The translations under genes were made by a program, and so were the position numbers. The notes beneath the pieces are model-generated. The model had not been told where the DNA came from and did no database searches. It was given only the letters and a program-made list of their open reading frames with translations. Positions 32,368-41,482 of a stretch of 64,000 nt of DNA are shown piece after piece; position 1 is the first letter of the stretch, and each line of letters opens with the position of its first letter. The stretch covers positions 372,001 to 436,000 of the forward strand of contig CAVSMF010000001.1 in the NCBI GenBank assembly GCA_963728975.1. Reading direction: 5' to 3'. The DNA is from DATFCK01 sp963728975. GTDB taxonomy: Bacteria > Verrucomicrobiota > Verrucomicrobiia > Chthoniobacterales > UBA10450.

Positions 32368-33720
32368 TCATTCTTCCTCGAGCCGTCCGCCGGGAAGCGA
32401 ACCGATGACCGGGGTGGTGCTACGCATCCGCTTTGGACTAACGAACTCTTCCAAGGCAGTTTCGAATCCGGGATACGATTCGCGAATGCAATCGGCGTCC
32501 TGGACCACGGTCTCGCCGTCGGCAAACAAACCGGCGACGGCAAAGGCCATCGCAATGCGATGATCCCCGAAGCTGGCCACGCGAGCTCCGTGCAAAGGCG
32601 CCGGGCCATGAATCTCAAGACCATCTTTCATTTCGATCACCTGAGCGCCCATGATCCGCAGGTTATGGGCAATGGCGGCGATGCGGTCGGTTTCCTTGAC
32701 CCGCAACTCCTGGGCATGACGGATAATGGTTGTGCCGGAGGCAAGCGCGCCAGCGACGGCCAGGATCGGCAGCTCGTCGATCAACTGCGGCACTTCCTTG
32801 CCCTGGATCACCGTTCCCTTGAGGGGTGCGCCCGTCACTTCGACAATTCCGCGGGGCTCGAGCTGATCCACGTCTTCGACCGCCTCGCGCACCTGCGCTC
32901 CCATTCGAACCAACACTCCGAGAAGGGCGGTCCGGGTATCGTTTAAACCAACATTCCGGACCAGAAGATGGCCCCCGGGCTGGGCCGCGGCCGCCACCAG
33001 CCAGAAAGCGGCCGAAGAAAGATCCCCTGGAATCGTAAAATCGCGCGACTCCGGCACTTGATCTCCAAATACAGTGACGGCGCCATTATCCCCCCTGGCG
33101 GTGCGCACCAGAAAATAATTAAAGATCAGTTCCGTGTGATTCCGGCTGGGCGAAGGTTCGTCCACTGTGGTCTTGCCCTTGGCAAAGAGACCGGCCAAAA
33201 GGACGGCGCCTTTAACCTGGGCGCTGGCCACCGGCGAGCTGTATTTGATGCCGGTCAGCGACCCCCCGTGGATCCGAAGCGGCGGAGTCTGCTCCGGTCC
33301 TTCCGCGACGATATTCGCGCCCATTTTGCGGAGCGGGACAATAATCCGATCCATGGGACGGCGGGAAAGGGAGGCGTCGGCAACCAGCCGGCTCTCGAAT
33401 GTTTGTCCAGCCAGAAGGCCGGCCAGCAACCGCATGGTGGTGCCGGAATTTCCACAGTCGATCTCACTGGTGGGCGGAGTGAGCAGCCGTTTCTTTCCGT
33501 GCACGATCAGTTCGTTCGGTTGGGGCTGCTCGATCTCGATGCCGAGGGCGCGCAAACCAGTTATGGTGTGCATGCAGTCCTCGCTCGGCAGAAAGCCGCG
33601 AAGAGTGCAAATCCCGTTGGATAGGGCAGCAACAATGGCGGCCCGATGCGAAATACTTTTGTCACCCGGAACGGTGATCTCGGTGTCCATCCGCGGCGCT
33701 CGCTTTGCCCTCAGTTCCAT
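32368..33720 (-). CDS. aroA: 3-phosphoshikimate 1-carboxyvinyltransferase (EPSP synthase)
   Basis: Sixth step of the shikimate pathway, joining phosphoenolpyruvate to shikimate-3-phosphate. From the ATG at 33720 there are 450 residues. Signature segments are VPGDKSISHRAAIVAALSNG, the DCGNSGTTMRLLAGLLAG loop, DASLSRRPMDRI, RVKETDRIAAI and FGDHRIAMAFAVAGL. The frame extends to an ATG at 33765, which would add 15 residues; either could be the start. It is first in the aroA-cmk-plsC operon. Confidence 0.96.
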   Translation of the reverse strand: MELRAKRAPRMDTEITVPGDKSISHRAAIVAALSNGICTLRGFLPSEDCMHTITGLRALGIEIEQPQPNELIVHGKKRLLTPPTSEIDCGNSGTTMRLLAGLLAGQTFESRLVADASLSRRPMDRIIVPLRKMGANIVAEGPEQTPPLRIHGGSLTGIKYSSPVASAQVKGAVLLAGLFAKGKTTVDEPSPSRNHTELIFNYFLVRTARGDNGAVTVFGDQVPESRDFTIPGDLSSAAFWLVAAAAQPGGHLLVRNVGLNDTRTALLGVLVRMGAQVREAVEDVDQLEPRGIVEVTGAPLKGTVIQGKEVPQLIDELPILAVAGALASGTTIIRHAQELRVKETDRIAAIAHNLRIMGAQVIEMKDGLEIHGPAPLHGARVASFGDHRIAMAFAVAGLFADGETVVQDADCIRESYPGFETALEEFVSPKRMRSTTPVIGSLPGGRLEEE

Positions 33721-33876
33721 AAATTCGTGGTCATTAAACGCGGCCTTGGGCGGATTGAATTGCACGGGCAGGCGCGAGGATGAGCATCGGATATACGACG
33801 CGCTTGTCCAGCGTTGCCGGGAGCCCGCCCCCCAAAAAACGCGTCCCCAAAACGGTGCGACCGCGCAACCGACGCA

Positions 33877-34260
33877 CTAGGGAACGAGGAAAATTTTCCC
33901 GGTGTAAGGATCTTTCACTTCCGTGCCGGGAGCGAATCCCTCCACATCGACATATTTGCCGGGTGAAAACGGGCTTTCGACCAGGTTTTTCTTTCCGGGC
34001 ACAGGGATTCCGTAGGGGAAATCTCCCTTTGCCACCTTGGTTGGCGCGGCGGTCGGAGCCGGAGGAGCGGTTTCCTGAACCGTGTTATCGGGTTGGACGG
34101 GTCCGTTGGGATTGAAAGGCTGCTCGGGCGGCGGATATTGTTGGTTCGGCTCCTGCGGGTATCTTGAGACCCGGTGCCGGACTCTTGGCGGTGGTTCGTC
34201 CACTTCACAGGCGGAAACAAAAAAAGCTGCAAGCAACGCAAGCAAGAGGGTGGATTTCAT
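33877..34260 (-). CDS. Lipoprotein with the KYVDVxGxAPGxxVKDPYxGKIFLVP C-terminal module
   Basis: 127 residues. Signal peptide with lipobox (MKSTLLLALLAAFFVSAC), a Pro/Gln-rich linker, then a compact C-terminal module: GKYVDVEGFAPGTEVKDPYT followed by GKIFLVP. The same module ends the lipoprotein at 57940-58410, so this is a family of at least two paralogues here. Function is unknown; a small beta fold tethered by a disordered linker to the membrane is likely. It is transcribed leftwards, away from the receiver-phosphatase gene at 34400. Confidence 0.8.
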   Translation of the reverse strand: MKSTLLLALLAAFFVSACEVDEPPPRVRHRVSRYPQEPNQQYPPPEQPFNPNGPVQPDNTVQETAPPAPTAAPTKVAKGDFPYGIPVPGKKNLVESPFSPGKYVDVEGFAPGTEVKDPYTGKIFLVP

Positions 34261-34399
34261 AACAGTCGGTTTGACGAAGGTATCTCTCTTCTAATTCGTT
34301 GCCAATCCGAAATCCAGCTGTTTCCAGCGGACAGCGCGAGAATGCCGAAAACATCCTGATCGACACGGCGGGCGACAAACCTAAGTTCGAATTCTAGGA

Positions 34400-35569
34400 A
34401 TGATGGACCAGAAACCGGACGAAGAAATCCTGGTGGTAGACGACGATCCGTTCACGCGCAAGATGCTCGTGCAAAATCTCTCTTCCGCCGGATATCAATG
34501 CCGGGAGGCGCAAAATGGCAGGGAAGCATGGAACCAGGTGCATGCCCGGCATCCGGCGCTGGTGCTCCTCGACCTCGACATGCCGGGATTGGATGGAGCC
34601 GAACTGCTCAGGCGGATTCGGGCCAACCAGAATCCCGCGATCGCGCAGATCCCTACAATCATGCTGACCGGCGATGGCAGCGAAGAAAGCGAAGTGTTGT
34701 GCCTGGAAGCGGGCGCTAACGACTTCGTTACCAAGCCGGTCAATCCCACAATTCTTCAGGCCCGGATCGAAACCCAGCTCCGGCTGCAATCGATGCGGGA
34801 CCAGTTGCGACAACAAAATGAGGAATTGGAAGCATGGCGGCAGAATCTGGAACGCGACCTGGCCGCGGCCCGATCCACCCAGCAATCGCTGATTCCCCAT
34901 AAACCACTGGTCCTTCCCGGCTGGGAGGTGGCGGCCGCATTTCGGCCTGTCATCGAGGTTGGGGGCGATATTTATGGCTGGTTGCCGATGAAGGATGGTC
35001 GGATTCTGTTTTGGATTGCCGACGCCACCGGCCACGGGGCGTCGGCTGCGCTGCTGACCACACTGTCCAAACTGCTTTTTCATCACAGCACGGTGGAACA
35101 GGAGGCGCCGGCTGCCATCATGCAGGCGGTGAATAACGACTTCCGCGGAATTTTTGGGGCGCATTCGTTTATGACCGCGATGTGCGTGGCGCTCGATCCC
35201 GGCAACGGCAAGGCCAGCGTGGTGGGGGCGGGACATCCGCCTCTGCTCGTCGTCCGGAAAAATGGGACGTCGGAATCCATCCCCTCGGTTTCGCCGCCGT
35301 TAGGACTGGCCAGGCAGACCGAATTTGTGGAGACAAAGGTTGGGTTCGATCCGGGCGACATATTTGTTCTTTATACGGACGGGTTGTTCAGCCCCGGCCG
35401 GGAAAAAGGGGCACGGCGGTCACCGGCCGACCTGGCCCAAATCCTCGGTTCCACGGTCCTCAAGGCGGAGTCGCTTTTGATGCGGTTGCTGCCCGAACCG
35501 CCCTCCGGCGAGCAGGTGAACGAGTTAGCCGACGATGTAGCCGCCGTCCTCGTCCGCCGAACCGGCTAA
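34400..35569 (+). CDS. Response regulator with SpoIIE-type phosphatase output
   Basis: 389 residues. The receiver domain (about 8-125) has the acidic pair VVDDDPF, the phospho-acceptor in LLDLDMPGLDG and the lysine in DFVTKPVN. A coiled coil (~125-165) follows, then a PP2C/SpoIIE domain (about 180-388) with EVGGDIYGWL, WIADATGHGASAALL and LADDVAAVLV. Phosphorylation by a histidine kinase probably sets its activity on a STAS-type substrate. The hybrid kinase at 36523-38418 and the STAS protein at 26.3 kb are candidate partners, by inference only. Confidence 0.93.
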   Translation: MMDQKPDEEILVVDDDPFTRKMLVQNLSSAGYQCREAQNGREAWNQVHARHPALVLLDLDMPGLDGAELLRRIRANQNPAIAQIPTIMLTGDGSEESEVLCLEAGANDFVTKPVNPTILQARIETQLRLQSMRDQLRQQNEELEAWRQNLERDLAAARSTQQSLIPHKPLVLPGWEVAAAFRPVIEVGGDIYGWLPMKDGRILFWIADATGHGASAALLTTLSKLLFHHSTVEQEAPAAIMQAVNNDFRGIFGAHSFMTAMCVALDPGNGKASVVGAGHPPLLVVRKNGTSESIPSVSPPLGLARQTEFVETKVGFDPGDIFVLYTDGLFSPGREKGARRSPADLAQILGSTVLKAESLLMRLLPEPPSGEQVNELADDVAAVLVRRTG

Positions 35570-35633
35570 AAAAATTTTTTGTTTGGCGAAATTTAGTATT
35601 GCCCTGCTTCGAGCCAGGCATTAATCAGCCTCT

Positions 35634-35912
35634 ATGCCGAAAACCAAGACTCCTTCCAAACGTAAGCCGAACCCCGCCTTCATGAGACCGGTCCAGCCTG
35701 ACGACAAGCTTGCTGAGATCGTGGGCTCCAAACCTCTGCCGCGTTCTGAACTGACCAAGAAACTCTGGGATTACATCAAAAAGAACGGTCTTCAGGACAA
35801 GAAAAAGAGAACTCAAATCAATGCTGACGAAAACCTCAAACCGGTGTTTAACGGCAAGAGCCAGGTCAGCATGTTTGAGATGACCAAATTGGTCTCGGGC
35901 CACATCCGCTAA
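35634..35912 (+). CDS. SWIB/MDM2-domain protein
   Basis: 92 residues consisting of a basic N-terminal tail (PKTKTPSKRKPNPAFMRPVQ) and a SWIB domain (LAEIVGSKPLPRSELTKKLW, DYIKKNGLQDKKKRTQINAD, FNGKSQVSMFEMTKLVSGHI). Bacterial SWIB proteins are characteristic of Chlamydiae and Verrucomicrobia and probably bind DNA or chromatin-like complexes; in Chlamydia one is fused to topoisomerase I. It stands alone between the receiver-phosphatase gene and its own terminator. Confidence 0.93.
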   Translation: MPKTKTPSKRKPNPAFMRPVQPDDKLAEIVGSKPLPRSELTKKLWDYIKKNGLQDKKKRTQINADENLKPVFNGKSQVSMFEMTKLVSGHIR

Positions 35913-35939
35913 ACCAATCTCCCATCACATCAGCATTGA

Positions 35940-35970
35940 AGCCCGGCCTTCATTGCGCCGGGCTGCTTTT
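35940..35970 (+). terminator. Intrinsic terminator after the SWIB gene
   Basis: An 8-bp perfect stem AGCCCGGC/GCCGGGCT (35940-35947 with 35957-35964) with a 9-nt loop, then gctttt. It lies 28 bp past the stop. Confidence 0.8.
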
Positions 35971-36045
35971 GTACGCGCCCCGGGCGGCTGGGGCCGGACT
36001 TTGCCTTGCCCTTGCGCGAACGGGCGATTTGAAGAAAATTAAGGG

Positions 36046-36495
36046 GTGAAAATTCATCGATTTGCGGTTTTGCCTTGTTTGGCTTTGACCTTTCTTTTCC
36101 TTCCGTGCGCTCAGGCGGAGAACAATTGGGGAACCAATTACAAGGAGGCCCAGGACCAGGCGAAAACAGGCAACAAACTTCTGCTGGTGGACTTCACCGG
36201 CTCGGACTGGTGCGGATGGTGCAAGCGATTGAATGCCGAGGTCTTCTCCAAACCGGAATTTCAGGAATATGCGAGCAAGAATCTTGTTCTACTCGAAATC
36301 GATTTTCCTCGGGCAAAGGAACAAAGCCAGACGCTCAGGAAACAGAACCAGGAACTGGCTGGTCACTACGCAATCGAAGGTTTCCCGACCATTGTCGTTC
36401 TCAATGGACAGGGCAAGGAAGTAGGGCGCCTCGGTTATATGCCTGGGGGCCCGAGCGCGTTTATTGCCGAGTTGGAGAAGCTGCGAAAGAGTTGA
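36046..36495 (+). CDS. Exported thioredoxin-like protein
   Basis: 149 residues from a GTG at 36046, with AAGG just upstream (spacing is tight). The signal peptide is KIHRFAVLPCLALTFLFLPC followed by AQA. The thioredoxin-7-like fold has a CGWC active site (FTGSDWCGWCKRLNAEVF) and a cis-Pro segment GFPTIVVLNGQGKEVG. It probably acts in the periplasm as a thiol-disulfide enzyme; DsbD at 53.5 kb could supply electrons. The odd CGWC dipeptide occurs in several thioredoxin-like subfamilies. Confidence 0.88.
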   Translation: MKIHRFAVLPCLALTFLFLPCAQAENNWGTNYKEAQDQAKTGNKLLLVDFTGSDWCGWCKRLNAEVFSKPEFQEYASKNLVLLEIDFPRAKEQSQTLRKQNQELAGHYAIEGFPTIVVLNGQGKEVGRLGYMPGGPSAFIAELEKLRKS

Positions 36496-36522
36496 GTTTT
36501 CGCCCGTGCTCCGAGGGCGGCT

Positions 36523-38418
36523 TCACGTCCCGACCGAGCCGGGTTCAAGGGCGCTGTGCAGCGCCTCAGCCAGTTCTTTTCTGGTGAACGGTTTGGGAAG
36601 AGCACTCCGAAAACCGTAAGCAAGAAACTGCGACAGGGCCGCCTGGTCGGAATAGCCGCTGCAAATAATCGCGGTTACACTCGGATCAAGGCCTCGGAGA
36701 CGTTCGATCGCAGCCAGGCCGCCCATGCCGCCCCGAATGGTGGCATCAAGAATGACCGCCCGAAAATTCTCGCCCCGGCGCAGGGCCCGCTCGTAAAGGC
36801 GGACCGCTTCCAGGCCGTCGGGTACGGCGGTCACTTCAAACCCGAGGGTCTCGAGCAGGTGCGAGGTCAGATCCCGGATCGCAGGCTCATCATCCATCAC
36901 CAATATCCGCTGGGACGTGGAAGGATGAATCCGCTCGGCCGGATTGGGCTCGACCGGTTCGGGTTTGCCGGTAGAGGCCGGCAGATAAAAACTGAAGGTC
37001 GAACCTTCGGTCGACGAACTGTCGAGATGAAGCAGACCGCCATGCTTCTTTACGATGGAATAACTGATCGCCAGGCCGAGTCCACTGCTCGTCGGCTTTG
37101 TCGTGAAATAGGGGTCGAAGATTTTTGTGGAGAGATCGTCCGGAACCCCGGAACCGCGATCCGAGATGCTAACTTTGACGTATCGGCCAGGCGGGAGAAG
37201 CAAACCGGGGCTTTCGCCCAACTCCACATTGCGCGCGGTCAGACGGACCGTGCCCCCGTGAGGCATGGCTTCGCGGGCGTTCATCATGAGAGCGTTGACC
37301 ACTTGTTCGATCTGTCCGGGATCGACCTCCGCCGCCCACAAGTCTCCCGGAATCTCGATGTCCGCTCGCAAGCTGGAGCCGTAAAGGGAAAACTCAGCCG
37401 CCTGCGTCACCAACTGGGAAACGTGAGAAACGCGTTTCAGGGGAGCGCCGCCCTTGGAAAAGGTGAGAAGCTGGCTGGAGAGATGGGCGGCGTGCCGAGC
37501 AGCCTGGCCCGCTTTTGCCAGATAGGAGAGAAGATTGCCGGCATCGGGCGGAGACTCGATCTGGGCCAGCCCAATATTGCCGGATATGACCGTGAGAATG
37601 TTGTTCAGGTCATGAGCGATCCCGCCGGCCAGAGTGCCGAGCGACTCCAGTTTGCTAGTTGTTAGGCGTTCTTCTTCGCTGCGCTTGCGCTCGGTCACAT
37701 CGCGAAAGAAAACTGAGACCCCCGAGTTGCTGGGATAAGCGCGCATTTCGAACCAAATCTTGCCCCCGGCATCGGTGGCCTGGAAATCCATGGCAACTCG
37801 GTCGGCTGACACCCGCCGATAATTCTCTTCGAAGGCGGAATTCTTCAGCTCTGGAAACTCCTCCCACAGCCCCTTTCCGATCAGCTCCTCACGGGTGCTT
37901 CCGAGGAGCATTTCGGCCTGGGGATTGGCAAAGGTAAACCGCCAGTTGTGATCGAGAGCGAAGAATCCATCGTTCGTGTTCTCGAGAATATCCGCCATGG
38001 TGGAAGCCGATTCCTGGAGGGCGGCCCGGGCCTGGTTGCGCTCGGCCAAGTCCCGGATCTGGCGCTCGGCCACCGACAGCCGGACGTCCAGCAACCCGAG
38101 ATCCAGCGGCTTGGTCAGATAATCATTGGCCCCGGCGGCCAGGGCCTGTTCCAGGTCTTCGGTGTCGTTTTTGGCCGTTACCAGGAGAATGAATAATTCA
38201 TCGCCGTGAGGTTGACCCCGTAATTCCCGGCAAAGCTCGATCCCGCTTTGTCCGGGCAACATCCAATCGAGAATCAAAAATGGAAACCGGCCCCCGTCCA
38301 AAGCCGTTTTCGCCGCTTCCGCACTCCCGAAGCTGAGCACTTCGTGGCCGCGGCGCTCAATCAACTTGTGCAGATTGCGCCTGCTCTCCTCGTGATCTTC
38401 GACCAGCAATATCTTCAT
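36523..38418 (-). CDS. Hybrid histidine kinase (REC-PAS-HisKA-HATPase-REC)
   Basis: 631 residues. The N-terminal receiver has VEDHEES, the acceptor in LILDWMLPGQ and the lysine in DYLTKPLD. A PAS domain follows (ILENTNDGFFALDHNWRFTF). The HisKA helix LESLGTLAGGIAHDLNNIL carries the phospho-histidine. The ATPase has NALMMNAREAM, DRGSGVPDD and SSGLGLAIS. A C-terminal receiver begins ILVMDDEPAIRD with VILDATIRGGMGG and ends PKPFTRKEL. It has no membrane helix, so it is cytoplasmic. A kinase flanked by two receivers suggests a phosphorelay. No dedicated output gene is adjacent. Confidence 0.93.
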   Translation of the reverse strand: MKILLVEDHEESRRNLHKLIERRGHEVLSFGSAEAAKTALDGGRFPFLILDWMLPGQSGIELCRELRGQPHGDELFILLVTAKNDTEDLEQALAAGANDYLTKPLDLGLLDVRLSVAERQIRDLAERNQARAALQESASTMADILENTNDGFFALDHNWRFTFANPQAEMLLGSTREELIGKGLWEEFPELKNSAFEENYRRVSADRVAMDFQATDAGGKIWFEMRAYPSNSGVSVFFRDVTERKRSEEERLTTSKLESLGTLAGGIAHDLNNILTVISGNIGLAQIESPPDAGNLLSYLAKAGQAARHAAHLSSQLLTFSKGGAPLKRVSHVSQLVTQAAEFSLYGSSLRADIEIPGDLWAAEVDPGQIEQVVNALMMNAREAMPHGGTVRLTARNVELGESPGLLLPPGRYVKVSISDRGSGVPDDLSTKIFDPYFTTKPTSSGLGLAISYSIVKKHGGLLHLDSSSTEGSTFSFYLPASTGKPEPVEPNPAERIHPSTSQRILVMDDEPAIRDLTSHLLETLGFEVTAVPDGLEAVRLYERALRRGENFRAVILDATIRGGMGGLAAIERLRGLDPSVTAIICSGYSDQAALSQFLAYGFRSALPKPFTRKELAEALHSALEPGSVGT

Positions 38419-38640
38419 CCTGAAACCTTTTCCCCCCTGAGCCCTCTGTTTTGATACCGTTTAGAATTTATTTATGCGGGTGAGGCTGGCCGTGCCATTG
38501 CGGAGCAAGATGGTTGCCAGAGCTGGGTGGGGCTGAACCAAGCGCGTTTTATCTTGTGCTCTGCCCGCTTCGCCTCGCGTGCCCGGCCGGCCATGTTGCA
38601 GAATGGGCTACCTCTGCTAAATACACGCATCCTCTTGAAT

Positions 38641-39483
38641 ATGGCGTGTTCATTCCTGAGCGTTCCGCTTTTGATCGGGTTCTTTCTAGGTATTACAGCG
38701 GCTCAAGCCGAGCCGCCCGCCGTTTCACCTGCCCCTCCGGCCAGCGCCCTCCCCGCAAACTCGCCCGAACCGCGCATCAGCTTCAATTACGTGCACGTCG
38801 AAGGCCCTTACATCGCCCTGACATTTGACGATGGTCCGCAGCAAAAACTGACTCCGAAACTGCTCGACTTACTGGCTGCCCACCACATCAAAGCCACTTT
38901 CTTCGTCATCGGACAAAATGTGGTGGAACATCCTCAAATTGTCGCCCGAGCGATGCGAGAGGGACACGAGATTGGAAACCATAGCTGGTCTCATCCGAAC
39001 CTTGGCAAGATGTCCGATGAAGGAGTCCGACGGCAGCTTCAGGAGACGGATGAGGCAATCGTGCGCGCCACCGGGGTGCATCCGGTGCTGATGCGCCCCC
39101 CCTACGGATCGCTCACTCCCCGTCAAAGACGATGGGTCCATGCCGAGTTTGGTTACGACATCGTTCTTTGGGACGTTGATCCGCTGGATTGGAAACGTCC
39201 CGGGCCCAGCGTCATCTGCAACCGGATCGTGGCCGAGACCCGGCCGGGTTCAATCGTTCTCTCCCATGATATTCAGGCCGGCACGATCGCGGCAATGCCG
39301 CAAGTGCTGAGCGATCTGGAGGCAAAAGGGTTCAAGTTTGTGACTGTCTCGGAATTGATCTCGATGGCCAAACCGGAAAAACCGAAGCAGCCATCGACCG
39401 CCCGAATACCGACTGCTCCCGCAGCCGTGTCGCCAGTTATTAGATCCAAAACGCTGTCAGGCGCGCCCACACCGACGGGTTAG
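38641..39483 (+). CDS. NodB-type polysaccharide deacetylase
   Basis: 280 residues from the ATG at 38641, which opens a signal peptide (MACSFLSVPLLIGFFLGITA). Metal-dependent carbohydrate deacetylase motifs are present: TFDDGP, then NHSWSHPNL (HxxxH), RPPYGSLTPRQ, WDVDPLDW and IVLSHDIQ. A Pro/Ala-rich tail of ~35 residues follows. It probably deacetylates peptidoglycan or an exopolysaccharide in the envelope. The upstream open frame to 38527 does not look like protein. The dynamin-like gene starts 12 bp downstream, so they may be co-transcribed. Confidence 0.92.
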   Translation: MACSFLSVPLLIGFFLGITAAQAEPPAVSPAPPASALPANSPEPRISFNYVHVEGPYIALTFDDGPQQKLTPKLLDLLAAHHIKATFFVIGQNVVEHPQIVARAMREGHEIGNHSWSHPNLGKMSDEGVRRQLQETDEAIVRATGVHPVLMRPPYGSLTPRQRRWVHAEFGYDIVLWDVDPLDWKRPGPSVICNRIVAETRPGSIVLSHDIQAGTIAAMPQVLSDLEAKGFKFVTVSELISMAKPEKPKQPSTARIPTAPAAVSPVIRSKTLSGAPTPTG

Positions 39484-39495
39484 TCTTGCTGCGGC

Positions 39496-41214
39496 ATGAT
39501 CGCCGATCACTACCTGCAGCTTCGAAGCGAGCTCGAAACTGCTCTGGCCGACCTGCTGAAGCTGGCCACCGAGATGCACCGAGCCGGCAGCATGCCGGAC
39601 ACCATTCATGGCCTGCTGACCGATATTCGCGAACCGTTGCTCTTCGTCGTTGTCGGAGAAGTGAAGTCGGGCAAGTCTTCTCTGGTTAACGCCTTGTTTG
39701 GCTATGAGTTCGCCAAAGTCGACGTCCTGCCCGCGACCGATCGGATTTGCATTTTCCGCTACGGCCCGGAGGAAAAGCAGGTGGACGTATCCCCCCGTCT
39801 GACTGAGTACTATTTGCCAATCAATTTCCTCCGCGACTTCAACATCGTTGATACTCCCGGCACGAATACGATGGTTGCCGAGCATCAGACCATCACGGAA
39901 AATTTCGTTCCCCGGGCCGACCTGATCCTGTTCGTTTTTTCGGTCGTCAATCCCTGGACCCAGTCAGCCTGGGATTTCCTGAAATTCGTCCAGAAAAAGT
40001 GGCTCAAAAATGTCGTCTTCGTCCTCCAGCAATCCGACCTTCGCGATTCGCGGGAAGTCGAAGTGATCCGGCGTCATCTCGAAGAGACAGCGATGGAAAG
40101 GCTGGGTCTGGCCCTGCCGATCTTTCCGGTATCAGCTCGAAAAGCGCTCCTGGCGCGCACGTCCGGGTTGGACAAGGAACGGCTTTGGACCGAAAGCCAG
40201 TTCGCGCCGCTCGAGGAACAAATCAATTTGATTGTCTCGGAGTTGGGGGCGAGCACGCTCAAGCTCCGTTCCGCCTGCAAGACGGCGCAGCTGATGATCC
40301 AGGAGATCGCCAACGAACTCAATGAATCGATTGACGTAATCAAGCGCGACGAAACACGGCTCGCTCGCCTCGATCAATTCGTGGAAGCACGAAAGGACCA
40401 GACCCTCCGCCAGGCTTCCGGGTTGGTGCGGGGAGTCGAGAGAGCCTGCCGCGAATGCGTGGCCCAGGGAGCCAGATTGCTTGAGCGAAGGGTTTCCTTT
40501 TGGAGAACATGGAGACTCATTTGGAGCCGGACCCGGTGGCAACGCGAATTTCAAATGGAAGTGGAAATGAAACTTCGGCAGACGGTGCAACCCGAAGTCG
40601 AGCACGCTGTCCAGTTGCTGGAGACGGACCTGCGCGGATTGTGGCCCCAGCTAAACGACATGCTCGATACTCTGATGGCCAGCGATCTGCGATCGCAGGC
40701 CCCGCGGACAATCCATGATTTTGCCCAGCAGCGGCGCGAATTGCTGCAGTCCGTCCATCTCGCCCTGGTCGAACGCGTTTCCGGCAAATCGATCGAAGAC
40801 AGGCTGGAGCAGCTTTTCAGCGAAACGTCTTCGCGCTTGCGCGTCCCCGCCGGAGTGGCCGCCGCGGGCGGACTCGTCGCCGTTATTGCGGCAATGAGCA
40901 GCGCTGCGGTCGCCGATGTCACTGGAATCCTGGCCGCTTCGGCCGCAATTACCGGGACCATCGTTGCCTTCAGCCAGCGCAAAAAGATTTTGCGCGCCTA
41001 TTCGGAACAGATGGAGAACAAATGCGTGGAGTTGACTCAGTTGATTGAGCAACAGCTTCATCGCGCCATCGATCTTTTTTATAATGAGATCACGGCCGCG
41101 TTTCAGCCGCTCTCCGCCTTTTGCATCGCCCGGCGCCGGGAATACGATCCCCTGCTTGGCCGCGCCGAAGAGATTCGGCGCAGGCTTGAAATGTTAACCA
41201 ATCGGCTGCGGTAG
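39496..41214 (+). CDS. Bacterial dynamin-like GTPase
   Basis: 572 residues. The GTPase domain has the P-loop VVVGEVKSGKSSLVNAL near residue 55, switch threonine in LPATDRI, and IVDTPGTNTM. The G4 position reads LQQSDLRD, where dynamins usually have TKxD or similar. Helical stalk segments follow. Two hydrophobic helices form a hairpin near 455-495, a membrane paddle as in bacterial dynamin-like proteins, and a final coiled coil (ENKCVELTQLIEQQLHRAID) ends the protein. A role in membrane remodelling or stress protection is likely. Its neighbour is an envelope deacetylase. Confidence 0.9.
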   Translation: MIADHYLQLRSELETALADLLKLATEMHRAGSMPDTIHGLLTDIREPLLFVVVGEVKSGKSSLVNALFGYEFAKVDVLPATDRICIFRYGPEEKQVDVSPRLTEYYLPINFLRDFNIVDTPGTNTMVAEHQTITENFVPRADLILFVFSVVNPWTQSAWDFLKFVQKKWLKNVVFVLQQSDLRDSREVEVIRRHLEETAMERLGLALPIFPVSARKALLARTSGLDKERLWTESQFAPLEEQINLIVSELGASTLKLRSACKTAQLMIQEIANELNESIDVIKRDETRLARLDQFVEARKDQTLRQASGLVRGVERACRECVAQGARLLERRVSFWRTWRLIWSRTRWQREFQMEVEMKLRQTVQPEVEHAVQLLETDLRGLWPQLNDMLDTLMASDLRSQAPRTIHDFAQQRRELLQSVHLALVERVSGKSIEDRLEQLFSETSSRLRVPAGVAAAGGLVAVIAAMSSAAVADVTGILAASAAITGTIVAFSQRKKILRAYSEQMENKCVELTQLIEQQLHRAIDLFYNEITAAFQPLSAFCIARRREYDPLLGRAEEIRRRLEMLTNRLR

Positions 41215-41288
41215 CGTGCGAGCAGCAGGCTCCGAATGAACGCTCTTCGGTCCCGTTCCCAAAAAAACCGGAATGGGCGCGATTACAG

Positions 41289-41313
41289 GTAGGGACGCAT
41301 CTCCGAGGCGTCC
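41289..41313 (+). repeat. Single REP hairpin
   Basis: GTAG followed by the GGACGC.../...GCGTCC stem on the plus strand, the class found at 9.7-10.1 kb. It lies between converging genes. It is the rightmost GTAG hairpin that I noticed. Confidence 0.85.
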
Positions 41314-41482
41314 GGGGGGTGATGGGCGACAGCAAGCATGCGCCGCTCGATTACAATAGGACATAAGACGCGCACCCTGCAGGCTGCTTGGAGAAATGCC
41401 TCCACCTGGCGATCCGGAGACGTTTCCGTCCCTGGTTTCGGAATAAAATGCCTCTGGCAGCAGCCCGGGAAACGTCCGCGCT

